DNA of 64,000 bases from Effrenium voratum (Eukaryota > Sar > Dinophyceae > Suessiales > Symbiodiniaceae). The DNA lies in assembly GCA_963377175.1 (NCBI GenBank), contig CAUJNA010003817.1, forward strand, positions 1-64,000, in the 5' to 3' direction. Under the pieces are notes generated by a model that was given only the letters and a program-made list of their open reading frames with translations, did no database searches and had not been told where the DNA came from. This document shows positions 16,267 to 26,427 of the stretch, piece by piece (the stretch's first letter is position 1; each line of letters opens with the position of its first letter). The translations under genes were made by a program, and so were the position numbers.

Positions 16267-16870
16267 ATTTTTTCTAGAACGATTTAGTCATACTATAATA
16301 ATAGCACTTATACCCTTATATGTTATAATTATAATGTAAGTATAGCGTTTTATATATTGAAGATAAAATCCTACAAGGAGGATGCGAGCGATAGCGAAGC
16401 TCGCAAGCTATGCGACCACGCCCCAAAAAAATATATGATGAAACTGATGAAACGAAGGAGGGAGTGATGTTGTTGCTGTTCTATTTTTTGTCCGGGAAAT
16501 GGACAAATCGTTTTTAGACAGTTCGAATATTTTTTTGATGACAAATATTTTTTGCAATATATTTTGCAAAATTTATTTTTTTGAAATGGATGAGGTGAGG
16601 AGATTGAGGAAATGACATTTTGAGAGGTATATGATGAAATGAATGAGGCGAGGAGAAAGGAGAAAAGGATGGCGAAAATTTTGGAAAAATGATGATAAAA
16701 AAACGGATGAGATGGACAGAAAGGAATGTAGAAAAATGATGAAAACAAATAAGGGTAGAAGATGGAAGATGAAAAAAAGTGTAGGGTGGGGGGTATGTAT
16801 GAAGCAATTTATTTGCGGGGCGTGGCCCTCCACTACTAAAGGGTCCCCAAAACAAACAATATTGTTTCGA
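16267..16870. other. Right end of the viral DNA / junction zone, no gene
   Basis: No credible gene. AT-rich DNA continues with a GCGAGC/GCTCGC hairpin near 16,383-16,405. The sequence ccacgcccc (16,414-16,422) is mirrored by ggggcgtgg at 16,815-16,823. After about 16,820 the base composition shifts to that of the rest of the window, so the boundary between viral and host DNA most likely lies at 16,800-16,870. I see no clear terminal inverted repeat or target duplication because the other end is outside the window. Confidence 0.5.
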
Positions 16871-19800
16871 GTGATCTCCAACGAAGAACTTTGCTTGAGT
16901 AGGCTAAGCTGGACTAACCACAGGCGCCAAAGGTCAATCCGCCTGCGCGCGGCGCCTCACGCGTGCTGCTGGCTCACGCGTAGCGAAGAAATTCAGTCGA
17001 ACCAAAATGGAAGCAAGAATGGCTCCCTAAGCAAAAGCAGCATTAATTAGCTGTCTCCGTATCACGCTTCCTGTTGGGTGGGGATTCCCTTCATCCAGGG
17101 CACTCCGATTCTTCGAGGGACCTCTGGCCACTGGCTGGAGCCTCAGGCTGTCTGTCGAAAGAGTCTGTCATTCGAAGTAGCGTCTGTCGGCAAACAGAAC
17201 ATGCCATGCGACTTCCCAGTTCTGTACAAGCAAGTTGCCCCAAAGATACACCTGCAAAAGGCAAACACTGGCAATTGACCTCGTCTCACAGATCTCGGAT
17301 TTGCCCCGCGCACCTCCACCGACTCCCAGTGGTCGGGGTAAAGCCCAGTCTCCAGCTGGACAGCTTCCAAGTCCTGAGGCGCTCCAGGGGAAAAATAAAA
17401 ATCTTTGCACTTTCAAGCGCTACCCGCTTCCCCCCCCCCCCCCCGCCCCCCATTTTCCGGGTTTTATTTAAGGGAACTCGTTTTGAGATATCAACTTTTG
17501 ACTTCCCCCGAGAAAAGTGGCTGACCTACAAGTCCTGCCCATGCCATGCCTCAATGCGCCTGCCTCTTTGGGCGGGACACCTGCTCGGCGATCTGCGCTA
17601 AAAACCAACTTGCAACCAGCGAGTCACGCATCCCAGGTTCAACTGCCTCTGCCAGGTTCCCCCATCCAAGAAACCAGCAGGAAATCCTTCAGCAACTTCG
17701 CCACTTGGTGGGTATTTGGTTGACTCTGTAGCCAGTTCAGTCGAGACACCGCACCTAACCGCGCGGGTGATCCGTGGACCAGCAGAACTGCCGCCATAGC
17801 CAGTGCCATAGTGCCGCAAATGAGACTGGGGGGCGGCGCTCGCGTCTCAAACTTGGAGGTCTCTCATCTTTTCGGTTTCAAGTTGGGCTCCTTGCTCTTT
17901 TTGACATCGACCGATGGCTTTCTTCACATGCTTACATGACGCGCAGCCCAAATGCAAATTCTATTGGTTCCCCCCTGCGGCCTTGTCCGGACCTGCGACC
18001 CAATGCACACATGGCTTTGTGGCTGCCAAATTGTATTTGCTGGGTATGTGGTTGAATTCGGATACTCCAGCGCACGTCATTTGAGCTTCACGTCCGCCAA
18101 CCACCTTGTGGGTGTAGCGCTGTTCTCCAAGAAAGGACACCTCTTTTTTGGCGGAAGCATCTGTGGCCCCAAATTTTCGGAGAGCCAAAACAAACCGCAG
18201 GTTTTCGTCTTTGGTTCCATTTGCCAAGGTGCTTCGTACCGTGTTGTGCCATGGCCATCTTTTTGGACCCGACCCCGTCGCCTTCTCACCGGCCACCTCC
18301 GCTCCGTTTGCTCATCCTCGGAGCTCGGCACGAAGCTCTCCAAGTCCAGAAGCTCCATCTCGCGCTTTCGAAGAAACGGGCCCCTTCTTATACGGGGGAC
18401 GTTGTGGGGGCCTGCGCTGTTACAAGTTGTGATGTGTGTGTTGCAGACATCTAGTTTCAAAAACCAGCATCCATGGCCTCCACAGCGCTTCTCCCAAGAA
18501 TTCACATTGGGGATTCAGGCAAGAAGAGTAAATTATGCGTTACATTTAGAGTCCAAATGTGGAAGGAGAGCAGCAGGGGGGGGCCAAAGAAAAAAAAAAC
18601 AGAATCAGATTCATGTCCTTTTGCCCCTTCCCCCGGGGCGGCAACAGACTCAGCGCAGGATCACTGGGACCCAGAATGTTTCTTAGGTCAAGTGGGTATG
18701 GGTCAAAATTAAACCACCAAAACATGGACAAGTGCTAGTCCTTGGCTCCATTTAGCCAGGGTAACCCATTTTGGATATGTTGGGTACCTTCTTTTTGACC
18801 CACAGCCAACTGTGTTGTGGGATTTCGCTACACCCGATTCTCTACAAAGACCAGCATGTCTCAAGTTCGGAGACAGGAAAAAATGGAAACATACATCAAG
18901 GAATCAGGATGGCTCTTACCCACTGTCCACATTGCTGCAAGAGGACTGGCAACCAACCAGAATCTTGAAGCTTATCAAACAGAATCGGCGAAACAGAGCT
19001 GACACCGAATGAGCATGCTCCCAATGTCAGGATAGCCAATTAACTAGCCAGAACCAAACGACGCAAAGAGTGTCTACCAAGGTTTGCTTGCATCATGGTC
19101 AATGGTTCTTTCGGGCCTCAGATCCTGTGTCATGCGTACATCTCACACCGCATAAGCAGGAGCGTAAAAGTAGGAGTTTGGACAGGCTGATTAGAAAAGA
19201 TCTGCGAACTTTGAGGGGGAGGTACTAATGCCTGCCCCAACTGAGTGATTGTGCAACGGGAACTTTGGGCTTGTCTGGACTTTGACATGTTACGTGATTC
19301 ATCTGCTTCAAAACGGTTCAGTGTCAAAAGCAAAGTAAAATGGTATTGCCCATTGCCAGTTTCTCCTCAAGTAGCTGCTGCAGCCACTTGCGATCCTCTC
19401 AATGACTCAACGACATCTTGTTGCTCCTCTGACTGCAAAGGCTTACCTCCTTTGATACGCCGATGCACCCCATAGACCTCACTCATGCACGAGCCTGCAC
19501 CGCAGGGGAATAGGCCGCCATAGCTGCAGAATCCTATTGCTCTGAGCCCTTTCTGCAAAGGCCAGAGCTGCCAGCCTTCCCTCAAAGGAAGCCAAGCCTA
19601 TACATGGAAATGAGCGTCTGACACCCAACATATCCCATGTGAGGTGCGGCTCTGCGTCGTTCTCGGAGCAACACTGGATGTGGTATTCCTAGCATTGCGA
19701 ACCTGGGGACCTGGAAAGATGCAATGGTGTGGACAAGAAGAGTGGAAATATGCTTGCGTGCATCCTATGGCAACATGTTTTAAAATCGCACCATTGCTGC

Positions 19801-20172
19801 TCTTCCGGAAGGGATCTGCAATATCATTCATATCCAAAGCTTGCATGTTGATCATCTCAGATGGGAGCACAAGCATACTATGTTCCGACGCTTCCGTGCG
19901 GGGTTTATGCAATAATCATCAAATTGCCAATATCATCTACCAATGGATCCAACAAGAACTAAGTCAAATGCTGACACTGTAGGGGAAGAAGTTGACCTGG
20001 CGAAGCCACAAGATGTGACAGTTCAGTCCCAGCGCGGTCCACGGGCAAAGCGGCTGCCAAACACTGCACAAACATGAGCCAACGACCTAAGAAGATGCAT
20101 CTTCAATGATGCTAGTTGTGTCCATAGTTCCCATTGCCGCCAATACACAAGGTCAAACCGCAAGCAATCATT
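16871..20172. other. Gene-free host DNA
   Basis: GC-balanced sequence with only short, unconvincing open frames on both strands. It contains a poly-C run (about 17,431-17,452), a degenerate copy of the B-type small inverted-repeat element near 18,178-18,258 and a clearer copy at 18,693-18,807. I recognise no gene or RNA in it. Confidence 0.6.
18693..18807 (+). mobile_element. MITE-like element, family B copy 1
   Basis: About 115 bp bounded by inverted ends, gggtatgggtcaaaa on the left and ttttgacccacagcc on the right. The interior (attaaacc..., then ggctccattt) matches the copy at 44,933-45,033 and, reversed, the one at 34,389-34,491. There is no coding capacity. Confidence 0.6.
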
Positions 20173-20307
20173 TGACGAACAAATGCTCGCCAGCGGCCTA
20201 TTTTGCTACGCATGCGGGGGCTCCCGCTCGGAGCCATGTGGCTCTGGTCATGAAATCCTCAAGACTGCACATGATTCAAGGGCGGGAGGCCTGTACTCCA
20301 TTTCACA
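20173..20307 (-). repeat. 3' LTR
   Basis: 135 bp, TG...CA ends on the plus strand, identical to 27,724-27,857 except for one extra T. The CATT immediately outside matches the other flank. No convincing long polypurine tract is seen next to it. Confidence 0.88.
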
Positions 20308-20312
20308 GCGCC

Positions 20313-22301
20313 TCAAAATTTCTTCGCCCTTGAATCGGCCCTCCTGGCCAAAACGCTGCTCTCAGCCTCGATGCCGTACTCCCCCGACTCCAAGACCTTC
20401 GTCAAGCTCTCCGTGGACCCGTCGCGCTTGGTGAGGCTGTCTGCCAGCATGTCCAAGTGTTCCACCCAGCGCACACTTCCGTGCAATGCCCGCAGCTCCT
20501 CCTTGATCAACTGGATGTCGATCGCCGTTCGGCGATCCTGGCCTCCATGAGAGTCCCGGCTGATCAAGTCGAACAGCGACTTGGCATCCACCACCGCCAA
20601 TGCCTCCTTCAGCTGTTCCGCACTGTCTTCACGAGCAAGGGCAAGATATCCTTCCTCGCGTACCTGATTCTGCCAGTCCCTCAGCTCGAATGTGGGATCC
20701 ACAATCTCCAAGTACACCACCTTGGCCCAGATGAGCTCCCCCACGCCACGAGCCAATGACTGAGTCTCCGCGGCCAGCGTAGACCCAACAACTCGAGGCA
20801 GCTTGCCACTCTTCCACATTAGAATGTTCGTCTTGGCCCGCACCCCACTCATCAGCTCCTTGTTGAAGGTAATCACCACGTGACCACCTTGCGAACGGTT
20901 CTCCGTGGTATTGGCCCAGCTAGCATCCGTCACCACACCCCACCGCATGTCCTCCAGCTTCTGAATCTGCAACGACAAAGTGGGGTTGTCCTTGATCTTG
21001 CGCACGGCCTTGTTCATATCGATGACATCGGCAATGGTCATCTTCTTGAGCTTGGATGAAAAGAGAGATGCTGCTGCCGCAGCATCGGGACGCCCCTCCT
21101 TTCCAATCCAATTCAAAGCACCACACACACTCCTAGCCGCTGCCGTTTCCTCCACCTGTAGTAGAGCTCCAGGATGCTTCTTCCGCTCCTTCTCGATATT
21201 CATCTCGCCCAGTCTCTCCCGCACAAACTTCTCCATGTCGATCTTCACCACTCCATGCTCAATTCTGATTCTCCTACCATTGAAGCCCACGCCCTTCTCA
21301 TCCACGTCCTTGAGCTTCCCAAACTTGAATCGCTCCTGCAACTTCTTCACCCGCTCATGATGCTCATCTTTGCCCATGAGCAACAGGTCGTCGACCTCCA
21401 CCAGGACGATCCCCTTGAGAAGACCTTGTACATGAAGCAGAAACATACACGGATCCATCCTTGAAGGTTTATATCCCAGGGTGCCGATGAGGTACCGTCT
21501 CAAAGTCCGCCGCCAGTGCAAAGGGGCATCCGGCAATCCATAGCATCCGAGGACAATCTCCACCAGCTGTCCCTCCTCCAGGTCGTTGTGCCCTCCTCGA
21601 CACTGCCTGCAGTACAGCTTACCACGCCTTCGAATCAAAGGCATTGACTGCGTGAAGGCACTCTTGAGATCCCCGATCTTGAACTCCAAATCGTGATTGA
21701 CCGCCGCCTGCATTGCCACCTGCAAAGACGAAGTTGCCACCGTCGGCGCAAACCGCTGCAACTCCAGGATGTCCGGATCTTTATCTCCTCGCACACACCA
21801 TCGGCTCTTTCTTGAAGCAGGCACTCCAACCTCTTCCGAAGGCTTGTAGCGCCTCACCATTCTCGTCGGTAGTATGCGTCCAAGTTCTCCCCGAGCCTCC
21901 AACTCCTTCGTCACCTTCCGCGACTCCGTCACAGAGAGGACCTTGACCGCGCCGCTCTCCACAATCTTCTGCCACTCCTCCTTGTCCGCGCAATTCCACT
22001 CGGCTTTCTCGCCCTCCAGGATCTCGTGGTCGTAGATTTCTCCATCTCCACGTCTTTTTCCTGCAGTAGTAAAGGTCTGATTCACCGCCACCTGCTCCTG
22101 GTCCACCTTGAACTCGGTGTACCCTTTCCACCAATTTCGCGTAGGCCGCTTGTCGTCCAACCAGCTCCATTGGTCCTCCTCCACACGCTCGGTTCCATCA
22201 ATGAACTTCATGAAGGATTTCCTCTCCTTGAGTATTGATCGAAGAGGAATCGGACACTGCTTCACATCTGTTGGCTTAAATCTGGCCTTCCTTTCTCGCA
22301 C
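20313..22301 (-). CDS. pol (RT-RH): Copia reverse transcriptase and RNase H
   Basis: The frame encodes the RT palm with GDLKSAFTQ (first catalytic Asp) and VEVDDLLLMG (about 21,374-21,403, the YVDD-equivalent). RNase H follows, with TDASWAN, a glutamate in AAETQSL, an Asp in VVDAKSL and a final ADSLTK block, as in copia elements. It ends at TGA 20,313, six bases from the 3' LTR. It has no start of its own: the N-terminal end begins at a GTG that continues, after a frame change near 22,280, from a segment at 22,489-22,276 (FNEVFFGLEEEI) that links integrase to RT. It would copy element RNA into DNA in the cytoplasmic particle. The catalytic residues are intact. Confidence 0.85.
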   Translation of the reverse strand: MRERKARFKPTDVKQCPIPLRSILKERKSFMKFIDGTERVEEDQWSWLDDKRPTRNWWKGYTEFKVDQEQVAVNQTFTTAGKRRGDGEIYDHEILEGEKAEWNCADKEEWQKIVESGAVKVLSVTESRKVTKELEARGELGRILPTRMVRRYKPSEEVGVPASRKSRWCVRGDKDPDILELQRFAPTVATSSLQVAMQAAVNHDLEFKIGDLKSAFTQSMPLIRRRGKLYCRQCRGGHNDLEEGQLVEIVLGCYGLPDAPLHWRRTLRRYLIGTLGYKPSRMDPCMFLLHVQGLLKGIVLVEVDDLLLMGKDEHHERVKKLQERFKFGKLKDVDEKGVGFNGRRIRIEHGVVKIDMEKFVRERLGEMNIEKERKKHPGALLQVEETAAARSVCGALNWIGKEGRPDAAAAASLFSSKLKKMTIADVIDMNKAVRKIKDNPTLSLQIQKLEDMRWGVVTDASWANTTENRSQGGHVVITFNKELMSGVRAKTNILMWKSGKLPRVVGSTLAAETQSLARGVGELIWAKVVYLEIVDPTFELRDWQNQVREEGYLALAREDSAEQLKEALAVVDAKSLFDLISRDSHGGQDRRTAIDIQLIKEELRALHGSVRWVEHLDMLADSLTKRDGSTESLTKVLESGEYGIEAESSVLARRADSRAKKF

Positions 22302-22479
22302 GTGATGTACACCCAGTAGTCTTCCCCGGGCTCGATACTCTCCGACTGGATCTCCTCCTCCAGGCCGAAGAACACCTCATTGAAGTATGGAGCTGCCAAA
22401 TGCGTTCTCCACCTTGCGCCTCGTTCGGATCGATGGGGTCCACTGCTTCCGCTAGACGGTATCCCATCCATCGTATCAT

Positions 22480-25400
22480 TCATCTCCAATGCTTCCTTCT
22501 CCAGTCGCGCCCGGTTTCGGCTTCCTCTGACTCCGGCTCTGGCTGCGACTTGGATTCCTCACTCTGCGCATTCTCCTCGTCTTCCATGTCCTCCGGGACT
22601 GGTGGAAGCTCTGGCTGAACATCTTCTTCAAGTCGCCGTCGGGGTTGTCCACGTTCTTGCCCTTCATGATCTACAGGATCATCTCCAGCGTCCGCCACCT
22701 CGAGCTCTTCATCTACTTCCCCAGGTAAACCTGCTTGTGCTCGAGCTTCTGCCTCCCAGTGCTCCTCTTCCGCCGCATCGCGTGTCACATCGCGGTATCC
22801 AGGACGATGAGGATTCCGCTTCAGTCGCTCTTGCATCTCCTGAAATGACTCTGCCACTACCTCTGCTCCAAGCCGTTCCTCTTGCGTCGCGTCCCGGACC
22901 TGTTCCTGAGCAGTGCGCCACAGCTCCCCCATCATGTTGATCCAAACCACCGCGCCTTCCATGCTCAACACGGTGCCTGGCCCGGTCCACACTGCCTTGC
23001 GGGTAATGCGGCCACCTCCGCCGTCAACCCTTCGCCTTTCTCTCAAGATCCGATACACATACACAAGATCTCCAGGCTTCCAACTTCTCTGAGTCCGTGG
23101 CCTAGCCCTCATAGCCCGCCTTGCAGCATCGCGCGAGTTCGCCTTGACGAACGCTTCCTGCGCCACCTCCCTCATCTGAAGCATCTTGATGTAATCGTCG
23201 GAGTTGTTCTGCGACTGCAGGGTGGGATCGATAGCTTCGTCGCTCATCATAGATGAAGGAACTCTAGGCCATTGTCCAACTTGCCTCTGCGTAGGGCTGA
23301 AGCCAGATCTATTGCTGAACCTGTTCTTCGCCGCCTCGATCTCCTGCATTAGCCTCAGAAGCTCCGCATGACTTCCCGGTGGCATTGATTCCCTCGCGTG
23401 AGCCAACATCGTCTTGTAGAGACCTCCATGCCGTTCGACTCGTCCCTGCATCCACGGAGCCTTGCTTGCCGTCTTGAAGACCACTATCCCAGCGTCAGCA
23501 CATAGCTTGCTAAACTCTGCTTTGAACTCCGTGCCCTCATCCACCGTGAGATACTCAGGTGCGCCGAAAGTCCGGAACCACGTTCTCCACAATGCTCTGA
23601 ACACCGTCTGCGGTTCCTTGTTCTCCACCACTTCGATCATCTGGTAGTTGGTACCCAGATCCACCATGTTGAGTGCAGGAAGTAGTGGTGCCAATCCAGG
23701 GGCCGAACTCACACTTGGGATGAACACCAGGTCGATCCCCAGTGCCACTCCTGGTCGATAGGTCTTCGGCACCACCGCTGGCCTTGGCGCTTTGGGAAGT
23801 GGATGCGCTTCACATTCCGGACATCGGAACTCTTCCTGCACCCACTTAATAATCTCTTCTCTCACACGCCCTGCGCGCAGCATCCTGACGAAAGCCAACG
23901 TATTCGGATGACCGAGGTTCTGATGCATCTTCATGATCTTGCCCTTCTCCTCCTTGGTCACCATGGTCGGAATTCTCGGTCCAGGCCCACGTACTCGCTC
24001 TTCTTGGCGTAGATCTTCTTCCAGATCTCCCACATCTTCCTCCGCAAAGGTGTACTTCTCGGTGTCCTCCTCCTCGTGGTAGCTCCCAGCGAATCTAACT
24101 ACCTTCTTGCGCTTGATGTAGTTCTTCAATCCTTGGGCGATCGCGACACACAACTCCTCCGGATATATTGCTGCCTTGGCTGCCTTTCCCGACAGCAAGG
24201 GCACATGCGCATGTGAGTGGTCACACCTTCGATCCAGGAGCTGAGCGATCTCGGGGCAGTTGGTGATCCACTTTGTGGGCTTCTGGTTGTACCCTTCCTG
24301 CTCGTTCCCGTGCACACACATTTTGAAGGCGCACATGTCGTTCTTTATCGTCTCGACTCCCTCAAAGCCCATCAGCTCCAAGATGCACTTCTCGTCCCAT
24401 GCAAGAGAACCCGCCGGATTCTCCAGTGCGAAGAGTCTCCCTCGCCTCATCTGCCATTTAGCCACCGCCGCTGCGATCTCCATGTGTTCAATGCCCGTGC
24501 AGATCATAGTCACTGCTTGCTCCCAGGTCATCTTGCCGTAGTTGAGGTTCTGAAGTTGGCAAAAGGCAGTGCATGGAGGGCTGAGCACTATCAGAAGAGG
24601 ATCATCCTCTCTCAACTTTCTCCACATCTTCTTCCGATCCTCCTCACACGCCAGGTCATAGCCCGTGATCTTGTCGACCGCGACTCCAGTTGACAACCCA
24701 AGCCTCTTTGCCGCAGTTGTCACACGCGGTGGTGAATAAACCTCCGCCACGTCCACCGCAAGCGCCTCGGTCACCTGGTTCATGCTCTTTCGCAGCCGCT
24801 TTCTCACGTGCCTGTTGAGTGACACCTCGTCTGGACTCTCCACCATCTCCTCCAGCATGTATCGTCGAGTGGGCACCACCTCCAGGTAGACGCCGTCGTT
24901 CTTCTCCGCCAAGTTCTTCACCGTGAACCAGCCGTTCTCCATGTCCATGATTCCTTCTGCCTGTTCCCGAGTAGCCACTCTGCACCATTGCTTCATCGAC
25001 TCCGGCTTGGGCTCTTTGACAACTTCCGTACCGTCATCTTCCTCGCTGGTGCTGCTTCTTGACTCACTTGTGCTTGTTGATTCTGAGGTAGATCCTTCTG
25101 GTCGAAGCTCGGAATCAGCTTCCATGGGCTGCTCTCGTTCATCGTCCCCAACTCGTCGACCTTCTCCATTTCGTAGTCCTCCATGGTCTGGGAGCGTTGC
25201 ATCTCCTCCACCGCTCGTACCACTTGCGTCATTCTCTCCATCTTCCTGCTCAGCCGGCGGACCTCCTCCTTGTAATCCATGATCTCCGGGTGGTCCTCGA
25301 GCTTTCCCACACCCTTGGATTTTATCTCCTGGCCCACGGGCTGGTCCTGACTCGGGTTCTTCACGAAGACCGGCACCTTGTCCTCCTTGAGCTTCGCCTT

Positions 25401-26427
25401 GATCTCTGCAGATGACATCTCCGTCCGCCACCTGGCATTGCACAGACTGCACACCACGTAGCTCATGTGCTTGTTGCCACCGCCCTTCAGATGGTGACTT
25501 GGATGCGTGCAGTCGCTCTCCCTCTTCTTCGGCATCTCCTTGGTCCTCAGCGGGGTGAGCTTCTCCGCCGACTCGATGAGCTGTCCGTAGACATCGCACA
25601 AGCTTGTCCCAACTGATTTCCGGTATCCTTCCACTTCTTGCAAAGGCCCAATTGAGAGCCATCCGGACACCCATTCGTGAAGTCCCACATATTGCACCAG
25701 GTCGATGTAGCGGTCCATCATCACTCTCCATCCCCGTAGAGCTCGACGTGGGTTGTGATAGTGAACGTCCTTCTGCTCGGAGACGTTCTGCCTTGCCGCC
25801 GGAGTGAGCCTCGATTCCTTGATCTTGCCCACCAAAGTCAACGGCATTGCTCTCGGGAGGAATCGAATTGGGTCGCTTTCCGGGCATGAGGCTTGTGCCC
25901 AGAAATACTCCGGGACTCGCCATCTGAAAATCTGAATCCCGGTAGCCCGCTGCTGTGTCTGGAACCTTGAAACCTCCTGGACCAAAATCAAGCACATCGA
26001 TTGTCACATGTCCGCTTGGAAGTTCATGGAGTTCCAGGGTTCGCCCATTGATTTGCAGTTCAAGAGTCATGGTCACGAGATTGATGGTTGCCCCAATTTG
26101 ACGAAGCAGCTTGATCGGCAAAAGAAGTGGAACCGACTCCTTCACGACGGTGGCTTCAAGAATCCCCGTTGTACCAGCTAATCCCAGAGGTATTGCCACA
26201 ATCCCCAAAGTATGAGCTCTGCCTCCAACACCCTGGGCACGTCCCTGTTTGCCGGTCCACACGCATCGAAGTCCATGCTTGTCCAATGCACACTGCAAGC
26301 TGGCCAAAGCTCTTTCGCCCAAAGACCATCCTGTGCAGCAGTGTCTACCACTCCCTGTGCTGGTTGAGTTGTAATCCCGCAAAAACAATCGTCCCCATCT
26401 GATTGTCCATGTTGTCTCATCGCACAC
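22480..26427 (-). CDS. pol (PR-MT-IN): Retroelement polyprotein: protease end, cytosine-MTase-like domain, integrase
   Basis: The open frame starts at a GTG and is really the middle of a polyprotein. It gives the C-terminal half of an aspartic protease (GIVAIPLGLAGTTG). Between about 25,900 and 25,030 the sensible protein is in another frame. Then comes a domain with LSPPCTAF (about 24,565-24,590) and ALENPAGSL (about 24,408-24,437), the PC and ENx motifs of cytosine-5 DNA methyltransferases. The integrase follows: HQNLGHPN and CPEC zinc residues, then a DDE core in GIDLVF, TVDEGTEF and GRVERH. A basic SH3-like tail (WKPGDLVYVYR) and an acidic linker lead to RT. Cytosine methyltransferases carried by dinoflagellate retrotransposons have been reported; here motif I is divergent, so activity is uncertain. 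Confidence 0.8.
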   Translation of the reverse strand: MCDETTWTIRWGRLFLRDYNSTSTGSGRHCCTGWSLGERALASLQCALDKHGLRCVWTGKQGRAQGVGGRAHTLGIVAIPLGLAGTTGILEATVVKESVPLLLPIKLLRQIGATINLVTMTLELQINGRTLELHELPSGHVTIDVLDFGPGGFKVPDTAAGYRDSDFQMASPGVFLGTSLMPGKRPNSIPPESNAVDFGGQDQGIEAHSGGKAERLRAEGRSLSQPTSSSTGMESDDGPLHRPGAICGTSRMGVRMALNWAFARSGRIPEISWDKLVRCLRTAHRVGGEAHPAEDQGDAEEEGERLHASKSPSEGRWQQAHELRGVQSVQCQVADGDVICRDQGEAQGGQGAGLREEPESGPARGPGDKIQGCGKARGPPGDHGLQGGGPPAEQEDGENDASGTSGGGDATLPDHGGLRNGEGRRVGDDEREQPMEADSELRPEGSTSESTSTSESRSSTSEEDDGTEVVKEPKPESMKQWCRVATREQAEGIMDMENGWFTVKNLAEKNDGVYLEVVPTRRYMLEEMVESPDEVSLNRHVRKRLRKSMNQVTEALAVDVAEVYSPPRVTTAAKRLGLSTGVAVDKITGYDLACEEDRKKMWRKLREDDPLLIVLSPPCTAFCQLQNLNYGKMTWEQAVTMICTGIEHMEIAAAVAKWQMRRGRLFALENPAGSLAWDEKCILELMGFEGVETIKNDMCAFKMCVHGNEQEGYNQKPTKWITNCPEIAQLLDRRCDHSHAHVPLLSGKAAKAAIYPEELCVAIAQGLKNYIKRKKVVRFAGSYHEEEDTEKYTFAEEDVGDLEEDLRQEERVRGPGPRIPTMVTKEEKGKIMKMHQNLGHPNTLAFVRMLRAGRVREEIIKWVQEEFRCPECEAHPLPKAPRPAVVPKTYRPGVALGIDLVFIPSVSSAPGLAPLLPALNMVDLGTNYQMIEVVENKEPQTVFRALWRTWFRTFGAPEYLTVDEGTEFKAEFSKLCADAGIVVFKTASKAPWMQGRVERHGGLYKTMLAHARESMPPGSHAELLRLMQEIEAAKNRFSNRSGFSPTQRQVGQWPRVPSSMMSDEAIDPTLQSQNNSDDYIKMLQMREVAQEAFVKANSRDAARRAMRARPRTQRSWKPGDLVYVYRILRERRRVDGGGGRITRKAVWTGPGTVLSMEGAVVWINMMGELWRTAQEQVRDATQEERLGAEVVAESFQEMQERLKRNPHRPGYRDVTRDAAEEEHWEAEARAQAGLPGEVDEELEVADAGDDPVDHEGQERGQPRRRLEEDVQPELPPVPEDMEDEENAQSEESKSQPEPESEEAETGRDWRRKHWR
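24993..25997 (-). CDS. Protease-to-MTase linker segment of the polyprotein (other frame)
   Basis: This 334-codon frame carries the sensible protein for the stretch where the long pol frame is out of phase: helical, charged sequence with a CSLCNARWR zinc-like turn, and a coiled-coil-like stretch (YKEEVRRLSRKMERM). It has no independent start and ends as the neighbouring frame resumes. I interpret it as the middle part of one polyprotein displaced by two single-base slips near 25,900 and 25,030, and not as a separate gene. Confidence 0.6.
   Translation of the reverse strand: MCLILVQEVSRFQTQQRATGIQIFRWRVPEYFWAQASCPESDPIRFLPRAMPLTLVGKIKESRLTPAARQNVSEQKDVHYHNPRRALRGWRVMMDRYIDLVQYVGLHEWVSGWLSIGPLQEVEGYRKSVGTSLCDVYGQLIESAEKLTPLRTKEMPKKRESDCTHPSHHLKGGGNKHMSYVVCSLCNARWRTEMSSAEIKAKLKEDKVPVFVKNPSQDQPVGQEIKSKGVGKLEDHPEIMDYKEEVRRLSRKMERMTQVVRAVEEMQRSQTMEDYEMEKVDELGTMNESSPWKLIPSFDQKDLPQNQQAQVSQEAAPARKMTVRKLSKSPSRSR

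Noticed and set aside
16371..16881. Minus-strand frames rich in Phe/Ser at the viral right end
   Set aside because: They are produced by purine-rich plus-strand DNA; composition is low-complexity and they overlap in three frames.
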